Source: Saccopteryx bilineata
Lineage: Eukaryota > Chordata > Mammalia > Chiroptera > Emballonuridae
Assembly: GCF_036850765.1 (NCBI RefSeq)
Contig: NC_089490.1
Coordinates: 97,452,074 to 97,516,073, forward strand
Length of the DNA: 64,000 nucleotides
Direction: 5' to 3'
Part shown: positions 27,616 through 41,694 of the stretch, piece by piece
Layout: every line of letters starts with the position of its first letter
Position numbering within the stretch: position 1 is the stretch's first letter
The notes under the pieces: generated by a model
Seen by the model: the letters and a program-made list of their open reading frames with translations, nothing else
Told to the model about the DNA's origin: nothing
Database searches by the model: none
Translations under genes and position numbers: made by a program

Positions 27616-30600
27616 ACAGAGACAGAGAGTGAATCAGAGAGAGGGACAGACAAGGACAGACAGACAGGAACAGAGAGATGAGAAGCATCAATCATTAGCT
27701 TTTCATTGCGCATTGCAACACCTTAGTTGTTCATTGATTGCCCTCTCATACGTGCCTTGACTGTGGGCCTTCAGCAGACTGAGTAACCCTTTGCTGGAGC
27801 CAGTGACCTTGGGTTCAAGCTGGTGGGCTCTTGCTCAAAGAGGATGAGCCCGCGCTCAAGCTGGCGACCTCAGGGTCTCGAACCTGGGTCCTCTGCATCC
27901 CAGTCCAATGCTCTATCCACTGTGCCACCGCCTGGTCAGGCGAGTCTGGGATTTTTAATTCTATAGTACCCAGTCAGATTCCTGGACTGTGTGGTGAGAG
28001 ATGGGGATGGCAGAGCACAGAGGAAATGAGCAAACAGGATGGGGGCATTCCAAAGTCCTTATTTTCAATTTGTAGACATGTCTCACTTTGTATTATCTAG
28101 AGATTTCTTCTTTCTTCCCTAAATATGTAATGATACCAGCAACACATACAGAATTATGCAATCCAAAGATCCAATTAGTCTAGTCAATAAGCCTGTCTGC
28201 TTGCCAAAGTTTCAAATTAAAACAAGTAATCTAAAATTATCCTGACTTGTGAAATGAAGTACTGATTATTTTAAATACCCAAAATAAAAATTGTCAAGCT
28301 ATAAAGGCACATTGCCGTGTTCAAGGCACCTTGGTGAAGTGGTCAGGAGCCCTTCCTGGGAGTGAGGAAACAGATTCTTATTCTCTTAGTCCAGCAAATT
28401 CTAGCAGAGGCATTTCTCTGTCAGAATTCCCACACATAAAATTGGTTGGACCAGGTTGGAAAACCGTAATGATTCTCATTCTCAAGTATCACCAAGCATG
28501 CATGCAAATATATATATATATTTTCTAAGATGCATTATAGAAAATTTAGAAAGTTAAATAATGGAGAAAACTCAAACCACAGGCATCTCTTTAAAATATT
28601 ATAATTTAAAAGTATTTCCTTCAGATTTTATAAATGCTTGATTTTACTCAATTTTAACAATATTTAGGATTTTATAGCCCATAACCCATACATTTATTTT
28701 TCCTTATGAGTGGCTGAATAATATCCCATCATAGGAATATAATTCTCTTGCTCCTTGAATATTAGTTCAATTCTGGTTCCTAAAAATGTGGCCCAGGGCT
28801 TCCTATTGTACATATATGGTGCTTGTCTAAATTAGGAAAGCGACCTTTCTGGGCTCTCAGGCTCACAGATTCTTAGCTTAGAAAGCCGGAGATGCCTTTC
28901 TCTGAATTAGAAAAGGTCACTTTTCCTGGCTGATGCAGCCCCTCAGTGGAGCACCCAATATAGTGAGCAGAATGCAGGCTAGACTTGGACCTCAGTCGGG
29001 AGGGCATAACCGTATGAAGCAGCCATGGTCTATCCTAGGCTTTCATAAGTCTGGTCCTGAGGTGGCTCACCCAAAGGACTCCAGAACTAAACCTGATTCC
29101 AGGCTCATTCTATCACAAAATTTTGGGGGCAGTTCTTACAATGGACAGAATCTCTCCTCAGTGCCTTTTTAGCAGGACAGACTGGCTAGGCATATCCAGA
29201 ACGCCATTGGAGAAGTCAAAGCCATAAGAAATCTCCTAACATAAGTAAATATCTACTATTTTGACTGAATTGAAACAAATGCTTTTCTTTGTGGACACAT
29301 TTTTTAATGGTTAAGGCTGCCAATTTATCAAGTGAGAACCTGAAATGTTCAGAAACCACTGTGGCACATTCAAGCCACACTTAAAGAACCTCTGACCATA
29401 TTTGTTTTCCCTCTACTGTGACTATCAACAAAGAGCAAATTTAGGTTTAGGGAGATAAGTATATTTTACTTATCCCAAAGAACAACCAAATGAAGAATAA
29501 AGGAAATAAACACCAAGATGAATTCAAGTTTGACCAAATTTCAGTGTTTTGGCCAACTGGAACAGTTCCTGATGTGAGCCATGATTCTGAGAAACACTAA
29601 GAGGAAAACTGGGGCAAGAGTCAGCTTGTTGGATCTCTGGCAAGGCAAGTTCCAGCAATAAAGGTGTCTGGCGGTTTATAGGGAATTTGGGTCAAGTCTA
29701 TGCTGAGAATCAGGGAAAGGATGGCTTCATAGAAATGTCTACGGGCAAAATTCAGGGGATCAGCAAACTTGAATGGACAAAACAAACATTTTCACTAGCT
29801 TTTAGGTATTAATACAGTATTTCCTTCCATTATGAATGTAGGCAACAAACCACAGTATTATCAATGATACCAGGGACTGTCACTATAAAAACCACATTTT
29901 ATTTTAATCACATTACAGTTGTTGCAAACATCTCAAAATACTGTTTACTCTCACCACTACTTCAAAATCAGGGCGGTTATTAGCTGCCATCAGATCTTCT
30001 TATTTATTGCATTACTAAAGAAGCACATGTGTCCTGGCTAGATAGCACAGTTGATTAAGCATCATCCTGATAATTCAAAGGTAGCCAGTTTGGTCCCCGG
30101 TCAGGGCACATATGGGAACAGATCAATGTTTCTGTCTTTCTCTCTACCCATCCCCACCCCTTCTATTCTCTCTCAAATAAATAAATTAATTTAAAAAATA
30201 GAAGCACATGTAATAACATATCATACTTCAAAATTATTTTAATAACCGTATTTCAGCTCAATTGGATTTCTTTTAATCTTATGTATTTTATTCTGTAATT
30301 TAAAAAAAGTATTCTAAGAAGAGATCCATTCATAGGCTTCACTAGATTGCCAGAGGGACCCAGGCACAAAAAAAGGTTAAGAATCCCTATTTAGCCTGAC
30401 CAGGTGGTGGCGCAGTGGATGGAGCGTCGGACTGGGATGCGGAAGACCCAGGTTCGAGACCCCGAGGTCGCCAGCTTGAGCGCGGGCTCATCTCCTTTGA
30501 GCAAAGCTCACCAGTTGGACCCAAGGTCGCTGGCTCGAGCAAGGGGTTACTTGGTCTGCTGTAGCCCCATAGTCAAGGCACATATGAGAAAGCAGTCAAT

Positions 30601-33600
30601 GAACAACTAAGGTGTCCAGCAAAAAACTGATGATTGATGCTTCTCATCTCTCTGTTTCTGTCTGTCCCTATCTATCCCTCTCTCTGACTCTCTCTCTGTC
30701 CCTGTCCCTATAAAAAAATAAAATAAAATAAAAATTTAAAAAAAAGAATCCCTGTTTATAAAGAAAGTAAAGTTATATTTAAAAGCTTTAATAGAACAGG
30801 CAGATAAAACAAGCTTACCTCTTATATCCAAATAACGCATTTTCAGTGTTAAAATCATGGATATAATTTATTAGATACCATCTCTCAAAATACCTTATTT
30901 GGCCTGACCTGTGGTGGCGCAGTGGGTAAAGCGTTGACCTGGAATGCTGAGGTCGCCGGTTCAAAACCCTGGGCTTTCCTGGTCAAGGCACATATGGGAG
31001 TCGATGCTTCCAGCTCCTCCCCCCTTCTCTCTCTCTGTCTCTCTCTCCTCTCTCTCCCTCTCTGTCTCTCTCTCCTCTCTAAAAATGAATAAATAAATAA
31101 AAAATTTAAAATACCTTATTCACAACTATAATTGAAATTAATTGCAACAGAACAAGAGCTGAGGTCATTACAACAAAAATTCTGAATATTATCATCCTCC
31201 CATTTTGCACTGAGGGAACTGCCTTACACCAGAGCCTTTGGGCTTCCTAGAAACAAAATTCCTTCGCTGGTGTCCAGGATAGCCCCACCTTTCATCAAGT
31301 CCTGCCCTATAGAAAGTGTTAGAATGACTTTTGATATAAATAATTGGCCCTAGGTTTTAAAACAAATACTTGCCCAGCAGCAGTTTTGTTTTTCAGTAAG
31401 ATTTTTTTTTAAGTCATGCATTAATTTGATTCTGATCTTTTTACCATTCTGCTTATTAGCTATTCATGGCTAAAATTTATAACTTCAGAACACTAGAACA
31501 GATGTTTTTAATATATTTTCTATCAACATAAGAAATCCTAGATTTCTAAAACCTAGAGAAAGTTAATACCATCCTAGACTAAAGGCAAAGATTACAGAAA
31601 AAGTAATGTTATTAAAGTCTCTTATAATATAATATAAATATTTTGAACAAGATCAAAGAAATCACCTGATCCAAATTTAATCAAAGTTCAAAGGAGTGTT
31701 TTTTCCCTAAATATATATATACAAGTGGAAAAGATATTTCAGAAGAATTTTTAAATTATATTTTTCATTATATTTTCTCCAGCATGATCCTCACTGATTC
31801 AACCTGTTTCAACATCAATGTAGTACCTTTCCACAAGTCAAAAGCTTTTTATTGAAAAAATTCATACCACATTTAACACAGAGACAAAAAAATCTAAAAA
31901 GATATGCGTCACTCTGGATGGCAGAAGATAAAGAACTCTGTTGTTTTTTTAAAAGGCACAGAAGATCCCTTCAAAGAATAAAAGTGACCCTTAAAAAAAT
32001 GAATCCTCTAAATATACTCATTCAAACAAGAGTCAAGATCAATATAATTTTAAGGAATTAAAAAGAGGAAGAGTTTGGTGGGAGCCTAAATGGCTAAGCG
32101 TGGCCTGAAAGAGGAGTCCTGTCAGCTCCATCAGGTCAGGAATCAGCACCGTGTGACGGACCCCTTTGTACAGGTGTCTCGCTCAAGGCCAGCTCGTATA
32201 AATATTTGTTCAGTGTGCTAGTAACTAATTAACGAAGGAGAGAATCTGGCCTGGAAACACAAGTTTCAGGAGAGACTAAGAAACCTACCAAAGCAAAGGA
32301 AAATAAAATTTGGGCAATCTGGAGTTATAAACTGCATCCTTTATACTGTGGATAAATTTTTTTTCCCTAAAATAGGGACTTAATTTTACAGCAGTGTTAC
32401 AGTTACAGCAAAACTGAAAGGCATAGAGATTTCCCATATACCTCCTGCACCAGTGGTGGGATTCAAATAATTTAACAACCAGTTCTCTGCCCTAATGATC
32501 ATTCTAAGTATATAAAAACGATATACCGAAAGGTAGTTTATTATTCCATGCATTTAATACTTAAATAAGAATAAAAGAGGTACATAAAACTAGATTATGT
32601 TATAAGAAAGGGTTTTAAAATATTAATGAAAAAATATTAAATAATACTTGACAAAAAACAATAAAACTGTTATTTAAGATATTTCCATTTTGCTTCTTGA
32701 TTGATGTCATCGCTTGCAATTTTTTCACTTATGGATGGAATGAACATTACTACGGGCTCTTAGAATATTCTGTTGTGCAGATGAATGTTCAAAAAGAGTG
32801 AGGAATGTAAATTTGTGATTTCCACATTGGGCGGCTGCCCAGGTGCCCACCTTAGAGAGAACCCTGATTATGAGTGCCATTCTAACAACCCGTTCGCCAA
32901 ACCCAACAAAAAATTAGGTATCGGCTCTGCTGAACCAGTATAAACTGGCTGAATCCCACCACTGTCTTGTACCCAAACATACAGAGCCTACCCCACCATC
33001 AACAGCCCCCACCAGAGAGGTACATCTGTTACAATGGATAATCCTACATTGACACGTCATAATCACCCAAATCCATAGTTTATATTAGGGTACACTCTTG
33101 CTGTTGAACATTCTCTGGGTTTGGACAAATGTATAATGACATGTATCCATCATTATGATAGGATAAGTATGTTTTCAATTTTCCTAATAAGCAGAATAAA
33201 AGTATGTCTGCAAAATTTTTTTAAATGATATATATATATCTGCTCCCAGTTCCTGACATAGAGCTCCTAAAACCCTTATAATATATTGCTCACAAAAATT
33301 AGGGGATATTTTCAAAATGAATATGAAGCTATAAAATATCCCCTAATTTTTGTGAGCTGTATATACTAAGTGATAAGAGTGCTGGAAGCATCTTTTTTTT
33401 CTTCTCTTCTTTTAAATTTTTAAAAAATTTTTAAGTGAGAGGAGGGAAAGATAGTGAAGATAGACTTCCACATGCACCCCAAACCGGATCCACCAAGCTC
33501 AAAACAGTTGAGCTGTTTTTAGCTCCTGTGGCTGACACTAGGACCAGTCAAGACACTGGCTGAGGGAGGAGAAGGAGGAGAGGGAGGGGGAGAGAAACAG

Positions 33601-36600
33601 ATGGTCACTTCTCCTATGTGTCCTGACTGGGAATTGAACCCAGGATATCCATATGCTGGGCTGACACTCTATCTACTGAGCCATTGGCCAGGGCTCACCT
33701 TTTTTCTAATAGTAAGTTTTTGACCCTACTTCTGAGGTAGAGCTCCTAAATCCCTTGGACTTTCCTAGGTGATGGGAGTGGCTTTTGATCTAATGAGATG
33801 ACTGTGTGTTTATGTGTGACAGAGACAGAGAGAGGAACAGATAGGGACAGACAGACAAGAAGGGAGAGAGATGAGAAGCATCAATTCTACAAGCACCAGT
33901 TGTTCACTGATTGTTTTCTCATATGTGCCTTGACCGGGGGCTACAGTAGACCAAGTGACCCCTTGCTCAAGCTAGCAACCTTGGCTCAAGCTGGTGAGCT
34001 TTGCTCAAACCAGATGAGCCCACGCTCAAGTTAGAGACCTCAGGGTTTAGCACCTGGGCCCTCCATGTCCCAGTCCGATGCTCTATCCACTGCGCCACCG
34101 CCTGGACAGGTTAATGAGATGACCCTTGATGGGCCATTGAAAAGCTTGGTCACCAGAAGGACAAAGCTATGAGTGAAAGCTTGGGACTTTCAGCCCCACT
34201 CTCCATCCTAAAGAAGGGGATAGAGTGTAGAAATGGACTTAATGGACCATGTCTACATGATGAAGCCTCCATAAAGATCTCAAAGTACAGGATTGGGAGC
34301 TTCCAGACTGTTGAACATGCGGAGGTGCTGGGAGAGTATGTGCCCACAAGAGCACAGAAGTTCTGCAACCCTTCCCATATACCTTTTATCACAGCGATTT
34401 TCAACCATTTTCATCTCACGGCACACAGAAATTAATTACTAAAATTGTGTCGCAGACCAAAAAATATATTACATTTTTTGCTGATCTGACAACAACAAAA
34501 AAAGACAATTTTGATTTATTTACACTGAATGGCTATTGTTGTGTTGGCTGTTTTTTTGTGTTTTTTTTTTTTTTTTTTTACAATCTAAGGGAAAAGAGAT
34601 CAATGTCCCTAACTAAATAGTAAGGTATTACACTTTTAAAAAATTCTTGCAGCAACCAGTGGAAAATAGCTGCCTTTTTACATGCATTTTTAATAAACTT
34701 GTAAATGTAAATCAGTTTCCTTGAGTTCTGTGAGCTATTCTAATACAAGGAGGGGGTCATGGAACCCAGATTTATAGTTACTTGGTCAGAAATACAAGTG
34801 ACAACATGGAACTTTCAATTGGCATCAAGTTTGTGGAGAGGGGCAGTCGTGTGGGACTGAGCCCTTAACCTGTAGCATATGACACTCTCCAGGTAGACAG
34901 TGTCAGCATTGAGCTAAATTATAGGACACTAGCTGGTATCCAAGAGAATTGCTTGATGTGGGGGAAAAACTCCACACATCTGGTGTTCTTGGAAGAGAAA
35001 TAAATGATGTGACGATGTGTCAGGCTACCTGGGGGAGTGATAAGAGGTAGCATGCCCATTAGGAGGACATGGCCGAATCTGGCGTGAGTTTCGAGAGGCC
35101 TGGCCTGGAACATAACAAGGGAAATGGAAAGAGCAGGAAGCGGAGGCAGAGGAGAACTGGCCAGCAGATCCTACAAGGGAGGGAAGATGAGGAAAGGGAA
35201 GTATTTCAGAGTCTTTTTTCCACACTTTTGTGACTGGGTAACTGGAAGATTGGTTTTATTCTTAAAAGCAATTCACTCATCCACCCATCCATCCATCCAT
35301 ATCTATCAAACAGTTGCTGGCACCACTACACAGGGCTTCTCAACCTTATAAACAGGAACAATGTTTGTTTCCCTAAGCCCTTTAGTTTACTGAGCCTCTC
35401 TTAATGTGTCAGAATCTGTGTCCGACACTGAATTATGATAATGAAGACAGTCTTTACCCTGAAGAGATGAAGAGGAGGAAGGAAATAGGCACTGGTTAAA
35501 AAAAAAAATGATGCTTGTGTAACACTGTCTGTCTGTTTTCTTTCACTGCTTCCTCACTTTTGCCCTAAGATTTCCATTTCTCCTAACTCCAAACAGGTTC
35601 TGGGCCCAACAGATACTAAAGATCTGGCTAGACTGGCCTTGAGTAGCCAATATAAAGGTAAAATATGTAAGTTTTTCTTCTTAAAGTTTTTTGTTGTTGT
35701 TGTTCTTAGAATTGTAATCTGAAGCATTCCATTACACGACATAGGCTTTTTCTTTGAGCCTGTTTTTAGTTGACTTTAAACAAATACTACTAAAAATTTA
35801 GCTGGAGGTTTTTACTAAAGAAAGAGGGAACCTAATTAAAGCACCTAACTAAAACAAACAAATAAACAAAAAACAAGACCCAAATTATGTCCTGAAGAAA
35901 ACATACAAGAAAACAAGACAATAGGACCGTTGTTTGAATTGTGCGGGCAGAACTGCTGTACCCCAGAATTTCCACTCACCTTTTCTAAGAAAAGATTCCA
36001 AAGGAAACTATCCTATCTTATCTGCTTCATCTCTGTATTTCCCAAGCTTCCCCGCCCAAGAAACCAAACAAGCACAAATCTGAGTCAGGCAGGAATCCTT
36101 CCCTTCTCTGCCTTCAACTCATTAATGAATCAAAGTTTTCAGGGGTGCCTCAGATAGTCTCACTCCTCCTCCCTGCTCTAGTATGTTCTGTGCACTTGGA
36201 ATTATTCCAAATTCTAAAACAGAAATAAAAGTACTTACCTCACAAGGTTGATCCGAGGATTAAATCATTGAGTTTATTTATTCAAAGATGAGGACTGAGT
36301 TAATTACAATATTTAAATAGATGCAAACTTTGGACTTAATATCCAACTTCTAACAATCTGAATACTTAGGCAGGGGCACTTTGATAGCATAAATATCACA
36401 CAAAAGTAGGGAGCTATTAGAATATCACAAAAGAGGAGTCCTATAAATAAGAATTTTAAATTAAAATAAAACAAACCTTTAGTATCAACATCTATTTCTT
36501 TAGGATTACATGATCATAGGTGCTTCAACTAATACTATTTGTGTTGCCTCAGGCAAGACATGTCACCTCTCTGGCTGTGTCTTTCATTTAAGAGAAGAAA

Positions 36601-39600
36601 ACTTTGAAATTCTCTATCTCAATGTTGTCCTTTAGGCAAAAGATACTTTGGTTAAAGGGATGTTTTAAACCTAGCTTAAAACCAACCCAAAATTATTTCT
36701 TGAACAGCTTTGAAGGTTTCTAAAACTGACCCAGATATATTGGGGTACACTAAATTATTAGTAAAAGATTCATTTCTTGACCTCAAAAAGTTTATAATTA
36801 AATTAAATCAATATTTAAATCGTACAAGTATCACCAAATTCATAAGGCATCAAATAAATATTTACTAAGTCACACTGCTCTGACACGGAGGGTCAGACAG
36901 GACTGGAGTAATCAGAGATGGCTTCAAAAGGAATGGAGAACCTCAGGTCAGGCTGGGCAGTAGAGAAGAATTCGAATCAATGGAAGAAATGGCATAGGAC
37001 TAAGAATATGGAATCTAGTTATTTATTTACAAAGGCTATGTTCATTCTTTAACTTTAGTCCTGACTTCTTGACTACTTATCACCTTTACCCTTCAATGGA
37101 TCCACAACTACTGAGGATTTACTATATGTAAGGTATTATGCATCACTGAAATAATGAAGATTTTTCCAATTTAAGAAAGAAGATAACAGCTTTAACATTA
37201 AAAAAAGAGACAGTTCAAAACTAAAAATAACCCCAAGCTCCCATTATATTGGTTATAAAATAACATCTGTTCTCTTAAAGAGAATTTTAAAACTTGCTTT
37301 TGCTATTTCACCATTAATCCATTAAAATCAAACTCAGCATGAAACCTAAATTAAATAAATGTGTAACTTTTTACTTAGATCAGTCATTGTGTGGGAAAAA
37401 ATTTTTTTACATAAAAACTTCATAACCTTGCCCTGTCCTTGCAAATCACAGCTTTTAAAACCACAGTTGCCTTTTGCCACTATAAACAGTACCTCATTTA
37501 ACAGCTGTAGGAATAGGCTGAGCTATTCAATAGCTCATTTACGATACAGCACTGAATTTATCTAGCAAAAACACAACACATGCATAGGTACTTCCTTTTG
37601 TCCTGTGTATTCTAAATCTTGTCCAAAAGCAGAGGAAAGAAAAGTACAGATGGACAGGATATCCTCAAATTATTTGGTTTGCCTTATGTCATCCCAGAGA
37701 AAAGTCTAGAGCCAGATTCACAGCTAGAAATTCAAATTAAGTAGAAACACTTAGGGCAGCAAGTCCTGAGAGGCAGGCCTTCCTTATCAGCAGTTTGTTT
37801 TTCACTAGGCAAGCATGGAAGGCAGAAAGCTTTTGCTTGAAGGGAAATTAGGAAATCCCTGCTTTCCAGAAGTCACCTACTTCATTCACTATAGCTCTTG
37901 GTTTAAGAGAGAGATTGGGTTAAGGATAAAAACATGCACACCATTTCTTAAGAACACTAATAGAAACCAATAACCTTAAAATCTATCTACATAAAATTAC
38001 AAGAGATAAAACCATAAAGAAAATTACAATAATACACAATGCAAACAACAGTTCAAATGCTATAGAAATGTTTACCTAGCCCTGGCAGGTTGGCTCAGTG
38101 GTAGAGCATCAACCTGGCGTGCAGGAGTCCCGGGTTTGATTCCCGGCCAGGGCACACAGGAGAAGCACCCATCTGCTTCTCCACCCCTCCCCCTCTCCTT
38201 CCTCTCTGTCTCTCTCTTCCCCTCCCACAGCCAAGGCTCCACTGGAGCAAAGTTGGCCCAGGCGCTGGGGATGGCTCTGTGGCCTCTGCCTCAGGTGCTA
38301 AAATGGCTCTGGTTGCAACAGAGCAGCGCCCCAGATGGGCAGAGCATCGCCCCCTGGTGGGCATGCCGGGTGGATCCCGGTCGGGCGCATGCGGGAGTCT
38401 GTCTGACTGCCTCCCCGTTTCCAGCTTCAGAAAAATACAAAAAAAAAAAGAGAAAAGTTTACCTGAAACCTATATATTCTTATCAATGTCACCCATTAAA
38501 TTTAATTTCTAAATGAAAAAAAGGGAAAATAATTACAACAGATTGAATTTAAACTTGTGATGGCATGTCAGTGTTCTTGTCCATTTTGACCCAATTCTTA
38601 AGGCACATTATATATGTATACTAAGTCATTGCACATCCAATAGATTTCAGAAAATACTCCAGAGGACGTAGTAGTATATATTGGATACTATACTTGGTAC
38701 TGAGACTACACTAGCATTTTTGTGACACCAAACCACTTAATCTCTAAAAGCCCGTTTATTTGCTTTTTTAAGTCTATGTAAATAATATATTGTGATAGAT
38801 GCATGGTTATAGTGAAGATTTAAAGAGTCAATGAATACAAAGTCCTGAGCACAATGGGTGCTTTCACTCAAGTCATAGCTTTTTAAAAAGGTTTCTTCTT
38901 TTTTCCCCTTGTACTACTAGAGTGGAAACTAAATATACAGCCTTGTAATCTTGAAGCTCACAGTGAAGTAGAAGATACAGACAACGATGACCAGATACAG
39001 AATGATGATGATGATGATAACGATGATGATGATGGCAGTAAGGCTACTGCTGGTACTAAGTACTAATAGCAGCTAGTGCTTATTTAGAATACACTATGAC
39101 CAAAGCACTAGCTGAGCACAGAGCTCATTAAGCATCCTTATTACAACCCTCTGAAGTGCCTAAAGCCATGATGGTTAATAGGTTATGCACATGATAGTTA
39201 TGTGCATTTTTGAGTGTCTGGGAAAGTACCTTCCTGGGGTTAATAATGTTAATCAGGTAAAATGATGAAGGGTTGTGGCATTGGGATGGTAAAAGAATTT
39301 CTGAGCAAAAGTTACTGAAATACTTAAATGCCCAAAGTAGACAGTGTGCACGGGATGACCCAAGAACTAAAAGAAATTAGGTTCAGGCAGTGGACCTGCA
39401 AAGTTCTAAGCAATCTATAAATCCATATATTAGATAAAGGGGTTACTGGAGTGATAGAAAAAGAGAGGTAAACTGCCAGGGATACCCACCTGTTAGCAGC
39501 AGCCTGTACTGGGGGATCCTCTGAACTGGCTTGAGTAGGTAGTGCTTGAGGGCCAGGTTAGCACAGCGTGGGCTCATCTGAAAGGAAAAGGCACCCAATG

Positions 39601-41651
39601 TAAACAGCCATTTTTCTAAGCAGGGGATCCAGATTTAGGTGCCAAGGAAGCCAAATTTTAAATTGCTAGCAGTTCTGGAAGGGCATTCACAGAGAAATGC
39701 CCTTTAAGGGATAGCTGCGATGCTGAGTGAAACCACAGCCAAATTCACCATGTAGGCCACCCTCCCCCACAGGTAAGTCTGTCTCTCTCAAATCAGACTC
39801 ACAGGGTAAGCTTGTTCACAGCCCTCTCACAGAGGCTGGTGGCTCTGTCTGCTTTCTAGGCCAATGAGAGTCCATCCTACTCAGCAGCTGCCATTCAGAA
39901 GAGGATTTGCTAATGTACTCATAAACATAAACCCCTTGACCAATAAGGTGGCAGAAACAAAACTACTGGGAATTGGATTCAAATAATAGAGCCAATCAAT
40001 ATATTCATAATAACAATAGGTGGTAGTGAAGAGAATTACAGAAATTAAATATAACCTGAAAAGCATCCTTGCTAAGCATCCTTTCTCTAATAAGCCTGGA
40101 GAATGAAAAACTTTCTCAAATGATTGGCTATAAGAGATAGCCCCCAAATCACAGTGGATAGAAACATTTGATCCAGAACCATTTTGACTTGACCATGAGA
40201 CATTTGATTCTGCCTTTTAATCTCTTTTCCTTACAACAGACACTTCTCCACTCTCATTCTCCAACACACGTGTTTACTATGAGGTAGCATCAAAATGGCC
40301 AAGTGAAAATGTCCCTCCTCCAAAGATGTCCTGCATTGCTTAGACAGCTGAGGTGGGTGGGGGAAGAGTTTTTTCAGATTTGTTCAGACTGTTTTATCTT
40401 TTTCTAAATATGTACCTCCAGGGACTAGTACACAACACAATTATGAAATCACAATGATAATGCATGTTAAGAAAGCATCTATCATGCAAGCATCATTAAC
40501 CAAGAAAAATAACTTTCGCCTGTCTTTTTCTTCTACCAAGACAAGAGAACAACTAACTCACTAGGCCTTATAAAAATGGGGGTCAATTATCAACTCCACA
40601 ACTGCACATCACACATTATTTCTTAATAGCATGAAGATGTCAGCAGAGAAGTGAAAAAGGGGGAAAAAAGACTACAAATAATTATAAAGTTTGTTTTTTT
40701 CATAAAATACATGTGATTAATTTAAAATAAATTTATCTCTACACAGCCTTGTTTTTTTAAAAAATTGTATTGCCTTACAATGCTATTTGAAACCTGTGAA
40801 GTAAATAAGAAGTGAGAAGGAAAAGGGGATGGTTGGTTTTTGTTTGCATTGCTTTTTGGTAAACTGTTTTTTGGTAACTATTTTAACACATGATCTGGTT
40901 ATTCTTTTGCCTAGAAATTAGAAATCAGCAGTATCTTTTTTTTTAATGTTTTTTAAAAATGATTTTATTTATTGATTTTATAGGGGGCGCAGGAAGAAGT
41001 ATCAACTCACGAATGCTTCATTTTAGTTATTCATTACTTGCTTCTTGTATGTGCCTTGACCAGACAAGCCCAGGGTTTCGAACTGGCAACTTCAATGTTC
41101 CAGGTTGATGCTCTACCCCACTGCGCCACCACAGGCCAGGCTGCAATATCTTAATATATTTAAAATTTTTCTAGTTTTGTGTGACTAGAAATCACTAAAA
41201 TTTTTAGTTTCAAAACAGAGAACAATTACTAAAATATATAGTATTTATCCAAAATTAAAATTATAGTTAAAAATTAATTTTTTAAAAAGATGCACTAAAT
41301 AATTTTATCACAAATCAAATCAGGTTTGTGATCTCACAGATTTGAGTCAAAACACAAAACTTTAGCAATAAACATGTTATTCACTTTTCTTAACATTGAT
41401 TCTAAAACTGTGTTATTTATTTATCTAAAGGGAAATAAATTATATTTCCCACCCAAGACTGTAGATTACGTTTTAGAAGAATAAAGAAAAAATTTGAGTT
41501 AAAAATAAATGTTCGCCAGACCTGTGGTGGCACAGTGAACAAAGCATCAACCTGGAACGCTGAGGTCGCCAATTCAGAGCCCTGGCTAGCCCGGTCAAGG
41601 AACATACAAGAAGCAACTACGAGTTGATGCTTCCTGCTCCTCCTCTCCAAC

Positions 41652-41694
<43 letters not shown>

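Larger units (their letters stand above)
33225..35000 (+). mobile_element. LTR-type element, heavily interrupted
   Basis: The visible own pieces include agagctcctaaaacccttat (before the MITE), a repeat of that phrase near 33750, catgatgaagcctccataaa, ggaggtgctgggagagtatg, aataaacttgtaaatgtaaa, ccttgagttctgtgagctat and ggactgagcccttaacctgt, in the order of a mammalian endogenous-retrovirus LTR with internal edge. It is broken by a MITE, two SINEs and a hAT. It codes for nothing intact. Family name uncertain. Confidence 0.5.
23473..39489 (-). other. FGD6 16-kb intron, the longest here
   Basis: Eleven SINEs, an L2 3' end (24335-24810), MIR and MER5A-like copies, a hAT-split L1M (32360-33215), a palindromic MITE (33286-33359) and an LTR carrying a hAT (to about 35000) were recognised. 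Unique or unrecognised sequence fills 28140-30030 (possibly with a short antisense L1 remnant near 28690-28750), 31110-32350, 35490-36840 and 37010-38060. No exon was found in these stretches. Confidence 0.7.
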
